Shown: piece after piece, positions 9,779-26,513 of the stretch | How positions within the stretch are numbered: the first letter of the stretch is position 1 | How the letters are laid out: every line of letters begins with the position of its first letter | From: Osedax frankpressi | Taxonomy: Eukaryota > Annelida > Polychaeta > Sabellida > Siboglinidae | DNA: 64,000 bases | NCBI GenBank assembly: GCA_964035775.1 | Contig: OZ038312.1 | Location: 44,493,148 to 44,557,147, forward strand | Direction: 5' to 3' | Notes under the pieces: model-generated | Told to the model about the DNA's origin: nothing | The model's database searches: none | What the model saw: the letters and a program-made list of their open reading frames with translations, nothing else | Program-made: the position numbers and the translations under genes

Positions 9779-10264
9779 CAAAATAAAAATAAGATATTTG
9801 CTATGAATATTTAAAAGTATCATTAGTTAATTGTACAAACGATACTACAAATTAATCATTTTACAAGCGATGTATCCGCTGTTCTTTAATAACTATAGAT
9901 TAGATGTAATGAGAATACAATTTATTTATTATAGAAAATATCATTATTATAAATTTACTTGTTTTATTAGTTAATATGTAAACTTACTTATATCTTGATT
10001 TAATATAGATTAAGTAGAACTACTTTATGAACATAACTTTATACTCATAGTCTAGATAAAATAGTTAAGTATCGGTATAATCTAGATAAAGTACTTAATT
10101 AATTATTTTGCTAAGTCTAGTATAATCTAGTTATAACAATCATTTGTATTATTAGATAATAATACAATTAATAACATAATAATAATACAACAATATCCAG
10201 TATGACATGTAATCATCTTTGTTCTCAATGTGGCATATGTGACAAGTGCTCCACTATCATGAAT
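9779..10264. other. AT-rich spacer between gene 2 and the satellite
   Basis: No gene is seen. The sequence has several copies of a TCTAGATAAA/TCTAGTATAAT-like motif between about 10,050 and 10,130. It passes into the octamer array with one degenerate unit (GTTAGTAT) at 10,265. Confidence 0.6.
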
Positions 10265-11082
10265 GTTAGTATATGTAGCTATGTAGCTATGTAGCTATGT
10301 AGCTATGTAGCTATGTAGCTATGTATATATGTAGCTATGTAGATATGTAGCTATGTAGCTATGTAGATATGTAGCTATGTAGATATGTAGCTATGTAGCT
10401 ATGTAGCTATGTAGCTATGTAGCTATGTAGATATGTAGCTATGTAGATATGTAGCTATGTAGATATGTACCTATGTAGCTATGTATATATGTAGATATGT
10501 AGATATGTAGATATGTAGATATGTAGATATGTATATATGTAGATATGTAGATATGTAGATATGTAGATATGTAGATATGTAGATATGTAGCTATGTAGAT
10601 ATGTATATATGTAGCTATGTAGATATGTAGCTATGTAGCTATGTAGATATGTAGCTATGTAGGTATGTAGCTATGTGGCTATGTAGATATGTAGCTATGT
10701 AGATATGTAGCTATGTAGCTATGTAGATATGTAGATATGTAGATATGTAGATATGTAGATATGTAGCTATGTAGCTATGTAGCTATGTAGCTATGTAGCT
10801 ATGTAGATATGTATATATGTAGATATGTAGATATGTAGCTATGTAACTATGTAGATATGTAGATATGTAGATATGTAGCTATGTAGCTATGTAGCTATGT
10901 AGCTATGTAGCTATGTAGCTATGTAGCTATATAGATATGTAGCTATGTAGCTATGTAGCTATGTAGCTATGTAGCTATGTAGCTATGTAGCTATGTAGCT
11001 ATGTAGCTATGTAGCTATGTAGCTATGTAGCTATGTAGATATGTATATATGTAGATATGTAGATATGTAGATATGTATATAT
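10265..11082 (+). repeat. Octamer tandem array GTAGCTAT / GTAGATAT
   Basis: About 100 head-to-tail octamers keep strict 8-base register. Early units are mostly GTAGCTAT, with GTAGATAT becoming common and GTATATAT appearing now and then; single variants include GTACCTAT, GTAGGTAT and GTGGCTAT. It merges without a break into the 16-mer satellite. This is the only part of the array with regular cytosines on the plus strand. Confidence 0.95.
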
Positions 11083-11411
11083 GTAGACATTTATATATGT
11101 AGATATGTTGATATGTAGATATTTATATATGTGTATATATAGATATTTATATATGTAGATATGTAGATATTTATATGTGTAGATATTTATATATGTAGAC
11201 ATTTATATATGTAGATATGTTGATATGTAGATATTTATATATATATATATACATATAGATATTTATATATGTAGATATTTATATATGTAGATATTTATAT
11301 ATGTAGATATGTAGATATGTAGATATGTAGATATTTATATATGTAGATATTTATATATGTAGATATTTATATATGTAGACATTTATATATGTAGATATGT
11401 TGATATGTAGA

Positions 11412-11453
<42 letters not shown>

Positions 11454-14400
11454 TATTTATATATGTAGATATTTATATATGTAGATATTTAGATATGTAG
11501 ATATTTATATATGTAGATATTTATATATGTAGATATGTAGATATTTATATATGTAGATATGTAGATATGTAGATATGTATATATGTAGACATTTATATAT
11601 GTATATATATAGATATTTATATATGTAGATATGTAGATATTTATATATGTAGATATTTATATATGTAGATATTTATATATGTAGATATTTATATATGTAG
11701 ATATTTATATATGTAGATATTTATATATGTAGATATTTATGTATGTAGATATTTATATATGTAGATATTTATATATGTAGATATTTATATATGTAGATAT
11801 TTATATATGTAGATATTTATATATGTAGATATTTATATATGTAGATATTTATATATGTAGATATTTATATATGTAGATATTTATATTTGTAGATATTTAT
11901 ATATGTAGATATTTATATTTGTAGATATTTATATATGTAGATATGTAGAAATTTATATATGTAGATATTTATATTTGTAGATATTTATATATGTAGATAT
12001 TTATATTTGTAGATATTTATATATGTAGATATGTAGATATTTATATATGTAGATATTTATATTTGTAGATATTTATATTTGTAGATATTTATATATGTAG
12101 ATATTTATATATGTAGATATGTAGATATGTAGATATTTATATTTGTAGATATTTATATATGTAGATATTTATATATGTAGATATTTATATATGTAGATAT
12201 TTATATATGTAGATATTTATATATGTAGATATTTATATATGTAGATATTTATATATGTAGATATTTATATTTGTAGATATTTATATATGTAGATATTTAT
12301 ATTTGTAGATATTTATATATGTAGATATGTAGATATTTACATATGTAGATATTTATATTTGTAGATATTTATATTTGTAGATATTTATATATGTAGATAT
12401 TTATATATTTAGATATTTATATTTGTAGATATTTATATATGTAGATATGTAGAAATTTATATATGTAGATATTTATATTTGTAGATATTTATATTTGTAG
12501 ATATTTATATATGTAGATATTTATATATGTAGATATGTAGATATGTAGATATTTATATTTGTAGATATTTATATATGTAGATATTTATATTTGTAGATAT
12601 TTATATATGTAGATATTTATATATGTATTTATGAAGATATGTAGATATTTATATATGTAGATATTTATATATGTAGATATTTATATATGTAGATATTTAT
12701 GTATGTAGATATTTATATATGTAGATATTTATATATGTATTTATTTAGATACGTAGATATTTATATATGTAGATATTTATATATGTAGATATTTATATAT
12801 GTAGATATTTATATATGTAGATATTTATATATGTAGATATTTATATATGTAGATATTTATATATGTAGATATTTATGTATGTAGATATTTATATATGTAG
12901 ATATTTATATATGTAGATATTTATATATGTAGATATTTATATATGTAGATATTTATATTTGTAGATATTTTTATATGTAGATATTTATGTATGTAGATAT
13001 TTATATATGTAGATATTTATATATGTATTTATGTAGATATGTAGATATTTATATATGTAGATATTTATATATATATATTTATGTAGATATGTAGATATAT
13101 GTAGATATTTATATATGTAGATATTTATATATGTATTTATGTAGATATGTAGATATTTATATATGTAGATATTTATATATGTAGATATTTATATATGTAG
13201 ATATTTATATATGTAGATATTTATATATGTAGATATTTATATATGTAGATATTTATATATGTAGATATTTATATTTGTAGATATTTATATATGTAGATAT
13301 TTATGTATGTAGATATTTATATATGTAGATATTTATATATGTATTTATTTAGATACGTAGATATTTATATATGTAGATATTTATATATGTAGATATTTAT
13401 ATATGTAGATATGTAGATATTTATATATGTAGATATTTATATATGTAGATATTTATATATGTAGATATTTATATATGTAGATATTTATATATGTAGATAT
13501 TTATATATGTAGATATTTATATATGTAGATATTTATATATGTAGATATTTATATATGTAGATATTTATATATGTAGATATTTATATATGTAGATATTTAT
13601 ATATGTAGATATGTATATATGTATTTATGTAGATATGTAGATATTTATATATGTAGATATTTATATATGTAGATATTTATATATGTAGATATTTATATAT
13701 GTATTTATGTAGATATGTAGATATTTATATATGTAGATATTTATATATGTAGATATTTATATATGTAGATATTTATATTTGTAGATATTTATATATGTAG
13801 ATATCTATGTATGTAGATATTTATATATGTAGATATTTATATATGTATTTATGTAGATATGTAGATATTTATATATGTAGATATTTATATATGTAGATAT
13901 TTATATATGTAGATATGTAGATATTTATATATGTAGATATTTATATTTGTAGATATTTATATATGTAGATATTTATATATGTAGATATTTATATATGTAG
14001 ATATGTAGATATTTATATATGTAGATATTTATATATGTAGATATTTATATATGTAGATATTTATATATGTAGATATGTAGATATTTATATTTGTAGATAT
14101 TTATATATGTAGATCTTTATATATGTAGATATTTATATATGTAGATATTTATATATGTAGATATTTATATATGTAGATATTTATATATGTAGATATTTAT
14201 ATTTGTAGATATTTATATATGTAGATATGTAGAAATTTATATATGTAGATATTTATATTTGTAGATATTTATATTTGTAGATATTTATATATGTAGATAT
14301 TTATATATGTAGATATTTATATATGTAGATATTTATATATGGAGATATTTATATATGTAGATATTTATATTTGTAGATATTTATATATGTAGATATTTAT

Positions 14401-15250
14401 ATATTTAGATATTTATATTTGTAGATATTTATATATGTAGATATGTAGAAATTTATATATGTAGATATTTATATTTGTAGATATTTATATTTGTAGATAT
14501 TTATATATGTATATATTTATATATGTAGATATGTAGATATGTAGATATTTATATTTGTAGATATTTATATATGTAGATATTTATATTTGTAGATATTTAT
14601 ATATGTAGATATTTATATATGTATTTATGAAGATATGTAGATATTTATATATGTAGATATTTATATATGTAGATATTTATATATGTAGATATTTATATTT
14701 GTAGATATTTATATATGTAGATATTTATGTATGTAGATATTTATATATGTAGATATTTATATATGTAGATATTTATATATGTAGATATTTATATATGTAG
14801 ATATTTATATTTGTAGATATTTATATATGTAGATTTTTATGTATGTAGATATTTATGTATGTAGATATTTATATATGTATTTATGTAGATATGTAGATAT
14901 TTATATATGTAGATATTTATATATATATATTTATGTAGATATGTAGATATATGTAGATATTTATATATGTAGATATTTATATATATATTTATATATGTAG
15001 ATATTTATATATGTAGATATTTATATATGTAGATATTTATATATGTAGATATTTATATATGTAGATATTTATATATGTAGATATTTATATATGTAGATAT
15101 TTATATATGTAGATATTTATATATGTAGATATTTATATATGTAGATATTTATATATGTAGATATTTATATATGTAGATATTTATATATGTAGATATTTAT
15201 ATATGTAGATATTTATATATGTAGATATTTATATATGTAGATATTTATAT

Positions 15251-16644
15251 TTGTAGATATGTATATATGTAGATATTTATGTATGTAGATATTTATTTAT
15301 GTAGATATTTATATATGTATTTATTTAGATACGTAGATATTTATATATGTAGATATTTATATATGTAGATATTTATATATGTAGATATGTAGATATTTAT
15401 ATATGTAGATATTTATATATGTAGATATTTATATATGTAGATATTTATATATATAGATATATATATATGTAGATATTTATATATGTAGATATTTATATAT
15501 GTAGATATTTATATATGTAGATATTTATATATGTAGATATTTATATATGTAGATATTTATATTTGTAGATATTTATATATGTAGATATTTATATATGTAG
15601 ATATTTATATTTGTAGATATTTATATATGTAGATATTTATATATGTAGATATTTATATTTGTAGATATTTATATATGTAGATATTTATATATGTATTTAT
15701 GTAGATATTTATATATGTAGATATTTATATTTGTAGATATTTATATATGTAGATATTTATATATGTAGATATTTATATTTGTAGATATTTATATATGTAG
15801 ATATTTATATATGTAGATATTTATATTTGTAGATATTTATATATGTAGATATTTATATATGTATTTATGTAGATATTTATATATGTAGATATTTATATAT
15901 GTAGATATTTATATATGTAAATATTTATATATGTAGATATTTATATATGTATTTATGAAGATATGTAGATATTTATATATGTAGATATTTATATATGTAG
16001 ATATTTATATATGTAGATATTTATATTTGTAGATATTTATATATGTAGATATTTATGTATGTAGATATTTATATATGTAGATATTTATATATGTAGATAT
16101 TTATATATGTAGATATTTATATATGTAGATATTTATATATGTAGATATTTATATTTGTAGATATTTATATATGTAGATATTTATGTATGTAGATATTTAT
16201 GTATGTAGATATTTATATATGTAGATATTTATATATGTAGATATGTAGATATTTATATATGTAGATATGTAGATATTTATATATGTAGATATTTATATAT
16301 GTAGATATTTATATATGTAGATATTTATATATGTAGATATTTATATATGTAGATATTTATATATGTAGATATGTATATATGTATTTATGTAGATATGTAG
16401 ATATTTATATATGTAGATATTTATATATGTAGATATTTATATATGTAGATATTTATATATGTAGATATTTATATATGTATTTATGTAGATATGTAGATAT
16501 TTATATATGTAGATATTTATATATGTAGATATTTATATATGTAGATATTTATATATGTAGATATTTATATTTGTAGATATTTATATATGTAGATATCTAT
16601 GTATGTAGATATTTATATATGTAGATATTTATATATGTATTTAT
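15251..16644 (+). repeat. Array segment duplicated about 9.9 kb downstream (copy A, LINE-free)
   Basis: A run of rare variants (GTATATAT then TTATGTAT, TTATTTAT, GTATTTATTTAGATAC, later GTATTTATGAAG and ATATCTATGTATG) occurs in the same order here and at 25,224-26,497. The offset drifts from 9,973 to 9,925 to 9,853 bases, so a few units were gained or lost after duplication. The similarity continues past 16,645, matching the sequence beyond the LINE. Confidence 0.8.
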
Positions 16645-19094
16645 GTAGATATGTAGATATTTATATATGTAGATATTTATATATGTAGATATTTATATAT
16701 GTAGATATTTATATATGTAGATATGTAGATATTTATATATGTAGATATTTATATTTGTAGATATTTATATATGTAGATATTTATATATGTAGATATTTAT
16801 ATATGTAGATATTTATATATGTAGATATGTAGATATTTATATATGTAGATATTTATATTTGTAGATATTTATATATGTAGATATTTATGTATGTAGATAT
16901 TTATGTATGTAGATATTTATATATGTAGATATTTATATATGTATTTATGTAGATATGTAGATATTTATATATGTAGATATTTATATATATATTTATGTAG
17001 ATATTTATATATGTAGATATTTATATATGTATTTATGTAGATATGTAGATATTTATATATGTAGATATTTATATATATATTTATGTAGATATTTATATAT
17101 GTAGATATTTATATATGTATTTATGTAGATATGTAGATATTTATATATGTAGATATTTATATATGTAGATATTTATATATGTAGATATTTATATATGTAG
17201 ATATTTATATATGTAGATATTTATATATGTAGATATTTATATATGTAGATATTTATATATGTAGATATTTATATATGTAGATATTTATATATGTAGATAT
17301 TTATATACGTAGATATTTATATTTGTAGATATTTATATATGTAGATATTTATGTATGTAGATATTTATATATGTAGATATTTATATATGTATTTATTTAG
17401 ATACGTAGATATTTATATATGTAGATATTTATATATGTAGATATTTATATATGTAGATATGTAGATATTTATATATGTAGATATTTATATATGTAGATAT
17501 TTATATATGTAGATATTTATATATGTAGATATTTATATATGTAGATATTTATATATGTAGATATTTATATATGTAGATATTTATATTTGTAGATATTTAT
17601 ATATGTAGATATTTATATATGTAGATATTTATATTTGTAGATATTTATATATGTAGATATTTATATATGTAGATATTTATATTTGTAGATATTTATATAT
17701 GTAGATATTTATATATGTATTTATGTAGATATTTATATATGTAGATATTTATATTTGTAGATATTTATATATGTAGATATTTATATATGTAGATATTTAT
17801 ATTTGTAGATATTTATATATGTAGATATTTATATATGTATTTATGTAGATATTTATATATGTAGATATTTATATATGTAGATATGTAGATATTTATATAT
17901 GTAGATATTTATATATGTAGATATGTAGATATTTATATATGTAGATATTTATATATGCAGATATGTAGATATTTATATATGTAGATATTTATATATGTAG
18001 ATATTTATATATGTAGATATATATATATGTAGATATTTATATATGTAGATATTTATATATGTATTTATGTAGATATGTAGATATTTATATATGTAGATAT
18101 TTATATATGTATTTATGTAGATATGTAGATATTTATATATGTAGATATTTATATATGTAGATATTTATATATGTATTTATGTACATATGTAGATATTTAT
18201 ATATGTAGATATTTATATATGTATATATTTATATATGTAGATATTTATATATGTATTTATGTAGATATGTAGATATTTATATATGTAGATATTTATATAT
18301 GTAGATATTTATATATGTATTTATGTAGATATGTAGATATTTATATATGTAGATATTTATATATGTAGATATTTATATATGTAGATATTTATATATGTAG
18401 ATAGTTATATATGTATTTATGTAGATATGTAGATATTTATATATGTAGATATTTATATATGTAGATATTTATATATGTAGATATTTATATATGTAGATAT
18501 TTATATATGTAGATATTTATGTATGTAGATATTTATATATGTAGATATTTATAATGTATTTATGTAGATATGTAGATATTTATATATGTAGATATGTAGA
18601 TATTTATATATGTAGATATTTATATATGTAGATATTTATATATGTAGATATTTATATATTTAGAAATTTATATATGTAGATATGTAGATATGTAGATATG
18701 TATATATGTAGACATTTATATATGTAGATATGTTGATATGTAGATATTTATATATGTAGATATTTATATATGTAGATATGTAGATATGTAGATATGTATA
18801 TATGTAGACATTTATATATGTATATATATAGATATTTATATATGTAGATATGTAGATATTTATATGTGTAGATATTTATATATATAGACATTTATATATG
18901 TAGATATGTTGATATGTAGATATTTATATATATATATATATACATATAGATATTTATATATGTAGATATTTATATATGTAGATATTTATATATGTAGATA
19001 TGTAGATATGTAGATATTTATATATGTAGATATTTATATATGTAGATATTTATATATGTGGACATTTATATATGTAGATATGTTGATATGTAGA

Positions 19095-19138
<44 letters not shown>

Positions 19139-22100
19139 TATTTATATATATAGATATTTATATATGTAGATATTTATATATGTAGATATGTAGATATGTA
19201 GATATGTAGATATGTAGATATTTATATATGTAGATATTTATTTATGTAGATATTTATATATGTAGATATTTATATATGTAGATATTTATATATGTAGATA
19301 TTTATATATGTAGATATGTAGATATTTATATTTGTATATATTTATATATGTAGATATTTATATTTGTAGATATTTATATATGTAGATATTTATATATGTA
19401 GATATGTAGATATTTATATATGTAGATATTTATATATGTAGATATTTATATATGTAGATATTTATATTTGTAGATATTTATATATGTAGATATTTATATA
19501 TGTAGATATTTATATATGTAGATATTTATATATGTAGATATTTATATATGTAGATATTTATATTTGTAGATATTTATAAATGTAGATATGTAGAAATTTA
19601 TATATGTAGATATTTATATTTGTAGATATTTATATTTGTAGATATTTATATATGTAGATATTTATATATGTAGATATTTATATATGTAGATATTTATATA
19701 TGTAGATATTTATATATGTAGATATTTATATATGTAGATATTTATATTTGTAGATATTTATATATGTAGATATTTATATATTTAGATATTTATATTTGTA
19801 GATATTTATATATGTAGATATGTAGAAATTTATATATGTAGATATTTATATTTGTAGATATTTATATTTGTAGATATTTATATATGTAGATATTTATATA
19901 TGTAGATATGTAGATATGTAGATATTTATATTTGTAGATATTTATATATGTAGATATTTATATATGCAGATATTTATATTTGTAGATATTTATATATGTA
20001 GATATTTATATATGTATTTATGAAGATATGTAGATATTTATATATGTAGATATTTATATATGTAGATATTTATATATGTAGATATTTATATATGTAGATA
20101 TTTATATTTGTAGATATTTATATATGTAGATATTTATATATGTAGATATTTATATATGTATTTATGTAGATATTTATATATGTAGATATTTATATATGTA
20201 GATATTTATATATGTATTTATGTAGATATTTATATATGTAGATATTTATATATGTAGATATTTATATATATAGATATTTATATATGTAGTTATTTATATA
20301 TGTAGATATTTATATATGTATTTATGTAGATATGTAGATATTTATATATGTAGATATTTATATATGTATTTATGTAGATATGTAGATATTTATATATGTA
20401 GATATTTATATATGTATTTATGTAGATATGTAGATATTTATATATGTAGATATTTATATATGTAGATATGTAGATAATTATATATGTAGATATTTATATA
20501 TGTAGATATTTATATATGTAAATATTTATATATGTAGATATTTATATATGTAGATATTTATATATATATATATATATATTTATATATGTAGATATTTATA
20601 TATGTAGATATTTATATTTGTAGATATTTATATATGTAGATATTTATATATGTAGATATTTATATTTGTAGATATTTATATATGTAGATATTTATATATG
20701 TAGATATTTATATATGTATTTATGTAGATATTTATATATGTAGATATTTATATATGTAGATATTTATATATGTAGATATTTATATATGTAGATATTTATA
20801 TATGTAGATATTCATATATGTAGATATTTATATATGTAGATATTTATATATGTAGATATGTAGATATTTATATATGTAGATATTTATATATGTAGATATT
20901 TATATATGTATAAATTTATATATGTAGATATTTATATATGTAGATATTTATTTATGTAGATATTTATATATGTAGATATTTATATTTGTAGATATTTATA
21001 TATGTAGATATTTATATATGTAGATATTTATATTTGTAGATATTTATATATGTAGATATTTATATATTTAGATATTTATATATGTAGATATGTAGATATA
21101 TAGATATGTAGATATTTATATATGTAGTTATTTATATATGTAGATATTTATATATGTATTTATGTAGATATGTAGATATTTATATATGTAGATATTTATA
21201 TATGTATTTATGTAGATATGTAGATATTTATATATGTAGATATTTATATATGTATTTATGTAGATATGTAGATATTTATATATGTAGATATTTATATATG
21301 TAGATATTTATATATGTAGATATTTATATATGTAGATATTTATATATGTAGATATTTATATTTGTAGATATTTATGTATGTAGATATTTATATATGTAGA
21401 TATTTATATATGTATTTATGTAGATATGTAGATATTTATATATGTAGATATTTATATATGTAGATATTTATATATGTAGATATGTAGATATTTATATATG
21501 TAGATATTTATATATGTAGATATTTATATATGTAGATATTTATATATGTAGATATTTATATATGTAGATATTTATATATGTAGATATTTATATATGTAGA
21601 TATTTATATATGTAGATATTTATATATGTAGATATTTATATATGTAGATATGTATATATGTATTTATGTAGATATGTAGATATTTATATATGTAGATATT
21701 TATATATGTAGATATTTATATATGTAGATATTTATATATGTAGATATTTATATATGTAGATATTTATATATGTAGATATTTATATATGTAGATATTTATA
21801 TATGTAGATATTTATATATGTAGATATTTATATATGTAGATATTTATATATGTAGATATTTATATATGTAGATATTTATATATGTAGATATTTATATATG
21901 TAGATATTTATATATGTAGATATTTATATATGTATTTATGTAGATATGTAGATATTTATATATGTAGATATTTATATATGTAGATATTTATATATGTAGA
22001 TATTTATATATGTAGATATTTATATATGTAGATATTTATATATGTAGATATTTATATATGTATTTATGTAGATATGTAGATATTTATATATGTAGATATT

Positions 22101-23912
22101 TATATATGTAGATATTAATATATGTAGATATGTAGATATTTATATATGTAGATATTTATATATGTAGATATTTATATATGTAGATATTTATATATGTAGA
22201 TATTTATATATGTAGATATTTATATATGTAGATATTTATATATGTAGATATTTATATATGTAGATATTTATATATGTAGACATTTATATATGTAGATATT
22301 TATATATGTGGATATTTACATATGTAGATATTTATATAAGTAGATATTTATATTTGTAGATATTTATATATGTAGATATTTATGTATGTAGATATTTATG
22401 TATGTAGATATTTATATATGTAGATATTTATATATGTAGATATTTATATATGTAGATATTTATATATGTAGATATTTATATATGTAGATATTTAAATATG
22501 TAGATATTTATATATGTAGATATTTATATATGTAGATATTTATATATGTAGATATTTATATATGTAGATATTTATATATGTAGATATTTATATATGTAGA
22601 TATTTATATATGTAGATATTTACATATGTAGATATTTATATATGTAGATATTTATATTTGTAGATATTTATATATGTAGATATTTATATATGTAGATATT
22701 TATATATGTATATATATAGATATTTATATATGTAGATATTTATATATGTAGATATTTATATATGTAGATATTTATATATGTAGATATTTATATATGTAGA
22801 TATTTATATATGTAGATATTTATATATGTAGATATTTATATATGTAGATATTTATATATGTAGATATTTATATATGTAGATATTTATATATGTAGATATT
22901 TATATATGTAGATATTTATATATGTAGATATTTATATATGTAGATATTTATATATGTAGATATTTATATATGTAGATATTTATATATGTAGATATTTATA
23001 TATGTAGATATTTATATATGTAGATATTTATATATGTAGATATTTATATATGTAGATATTTATATATGTAGATATTTATATATGTAGATATTTATATATG
23101 TAGATATTTATATATGTAGATATTTATATATGTAGATATTTATATATGTAGATATTTAGATATGTAGATATGTAGATATTTTTATATGTAGATATTTTTA
23201 TATGTAGATATTTTTATATGTAGATATTTATATATGTAGATATTTATATATGTAGATATTTATATATGTAGATATTTATATTTGTAGATATTTATATATG
23301 TAGATATTTATATATGTAGATATTTATATATGTAGATATTTATATATGTACATATTTATATATGTAGATATGTATATATGTAGATATTTATATATGTAGA
23401 TATTTATATAAGTAGATATTTATATATGTAGATATTTATGTATGTAGATATTTATATATATAGATATTTATATATGTAGATATTTATATATGTAGATATT
23501 TATATATGTAGATATTTATATATGTAGATATTTATATATGTAGATATTTATATATGTAGATATTTATATATGTAGATATTTATATATGTAGATATTTATA
23601 TATGTAGATATTTATATATGTAGATATTTATATATGTAGATATTTATATATGTAGATATTTATATAAGTAGATATTTATATATGTAGATATTTATATATG
23701 TAGATATTTATATATGTAGATATTTATATATGTAGAAATTTATATATGTAGATATGTAGATATGTAGATATGTATATATGTAGACATTTATATATGTAGA
23801 TATGTTGATATGTAGATATTTATATATGTATATATATAGATATTTATATATGTAGATATGTAGATATTTATATATGTAGACATTTATATATGTAGATATG
23901 TTAATATGTAGA

Positions 23913-23954
<42 letters not shown>

Positions 23955-25223
23955 GATATTTATATATGTAGATATTTATATATGTAGATATTTATATATG
24001 TAGATATGTAGATATGTAGATATGTAGATATGTAGATATTTATATATGTAGATATTTATATATGTAGATATGTAGATATTTATTTATGTAGATATTTATA
24101 TATGTAGATATTTATATATGTAGATATTTATATATGTAGATATTTAGATATTTATATATGTAGATATTTATATATGTAGATATTTATATATGTAGATATT
24201 TATATATGTAGATATTTATATATGTAGATATGTAGATATTTATATATGTAGATATTTATATATGTAGATATTTATATATGTAGATATTTATATATGTAGA
24301 TATTTATATATGTAGATATTTATATATGTATTTATGTAGATATGTAGATATTTATATATGTAGATATTTATATATGTAGATATTTATATATGTAGATATT
24401 TATATATGTAGATATTTATATATGTAGATATTTATATATGTAGATATTTATATATGTAGATATTTATATATGTAGATATTTATATATGTAGATATTTATA
24501 TATGTAGATATTTATATATGTAGATATTTATATATGTAGATATTTATATATGTAGATATTTATATATGTAGATATTTATATATGTAGATATTTATATATG
24601 TAGATATGTAGATATTTATATATGTAGATATTTATATATGTAGATATTTATATATGTAGATATTTATATATGTATTTATGAAGATATGTAGATATTTATA
24701 TATGTAGATATTTATATATGTAGATATTTATATATGTAGATATTTATATTTGTAGATATTTATATATGTAGATATTTATGTATGTAGATATTTATATATG
24801 TAGATATTTATATATGTAGATATTTATATATGTAGATATTTATATATGTAGATATTTATATATGTAGATATTTATATTTGTAGATATTTATATATGTAGA
24901 TATTTATGTATGTAGATATTTATGTATGTAGATATTTATATATGTAGATATTTATATATGTATTTATGTAGATATGTAGACATTTATATATGTAGATATT
25001 TATATATATATTTATGTAGATATGTAGATATATGTAGATATTTATATATGTATTTATGTAGATATGTAGATATTTATATATGTAGATATTTATATATGTA
25101 GATATTTATATATGTAGATATTTATATATGTAGATATTTATATATGTAGATATTTATATATGTAGATATTTATATATGTAGATATTTATATATGTAGATA
25201 TTTATATATGTAGATATTTATAT

Positions 25224-26497
25224 TTGTAGATATGTATATATGTAGATATTTATGTATGTAGATATTTATTTATGTAGATATTTATATATGTATTTATTTA
25301 GATACGTAGATATTTATATATGTAGATATTTATATATGTAGATATTTATATATGTAGATATGTAGATATTTATATATGTAGATATTTATATATGTAGATA
25401 TTTATATATGTAGATATTTATATATATAGATATATATATATGTAGATATTTATATATGTAGATATTTATATATGTAGATATTTATATATGTAGATATTTA
25501 TATATGTAGATATTTATATATGTAGATATTTATATTTGTAGATATTTATATATGTAGATATTTATATATGTAGATATTTATATTTGTAGATATTTATATA
25601 TGTAGATATTTATATATGTAGATATTTATATTTGTAGATATTTATATATGTAGATATTTATATATGTATTTATGTAGATATTTATATATGTAGATATTTA
25701 TATTTGTAGATATTTATATATGTAGATATTTATATATGTAGATATTTATATTTGTAGATATTTATATATGTAGATATTTATATATGTATTTATGTAGATA
25801 TTTATATATGTAGATATTTATATATGTAGATATTTATATATGTAAATATTTATATATGTAGATATTTATATATGTATTTATGAAGATATGTAGATATTTA
25901 TATATGTAGATATTTATATATGTAGATATTTATATATGTAGATATTTATATTTGTAGATATTTATATATGTAGATATTTATGTATGTAGATATTTATATA
26001 TGTAGATATTTATATATGTAGATATTTATATATGTAGATATTTATATATGTAGATATTTATATATGTAGATATTTATATTTGTAGATATGTATATATGTA
26101 GATATTTATGTATGTAGATATTTATGTATGTAGATATTTATATATGTAGATATTTATATATGTAGATATGTAGATATTTATATATGTAGATATTTATATA
26201 TGTAGATATTTATATATGTAGATATTTATATATGTAGATATTTATATATGTAGATATGTATATATGTATTTATGTAGATATGTAGATATTTATATATGTA
26301 GATATTTATATATGTAGATATTTATATATGTATTTATGTAGATATGTAGATATTTATATATGTAGATATTTATATATGTAGATATTTATATATGTAGATA
26401 TTTATATATGTAGATATTTATATTTGTAGATATTTATATATGTAGATATCTATGTATGTAGATATTTATATATGTAGATATTTATATATGTATTTAT
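25224..26497 (+). repeat. Array segment copy B, interrupted by the LINE at its right end
   Basis: This is the partner of 15,251-16,644, carrying the same ordered set of rare units. It ends in GTATTTAT at 26,490-26,497, where the LINE begins. The homologous series resumes at 30,034 on the other side. Confidence 0.8.
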
Positions 26498-26513
26498 GTG
26501 TGTGTGTGTGTGT
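26498..26513 (-). repeat. (AC)n 3' tail of the LINE
   Basis: A run of GT dinucleotides on the plus strand, read as (AC)n on the element strand, lies exactly between array and LINE. Many L2/CR1-type elements end in a short microsatellite instead of poly(A), so this is best read as the element's own 3' tail. Confidence 0.75.

Larger units (their letters stand above)
11083..26497 (+). repeat. 16-mer satellite GTAGATATTTATATAT, left block
   Basis: The dominant unit is GTAGATATTTATATAT, repeated for about 15.4 kb. It can be read as GTAGATAT plus TTATATAT, that is, a dimer of the neighbouring octamer. Common variants are TTATATTT, TTATGTAT, GTAGACAT and lone GTAGATAT or GTATTTAT octamers. Longer (TA)n slips occur near 11,230-11,260, 11,420-11,450, 19,100-19,135 and 23,920-23,950. 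Every frame meets a stop within each 48 bases, so it does not code for protein. The block ends where the LINE is inserted. Confidence 0.97.

Noticed and set aside
10265-11082. Telomeric repeat
   Set aside because: The unit is not a known telomere type such as TTAGGG or TTAGG, it lies inside the sequence next to genes, and it grades into a satellite.
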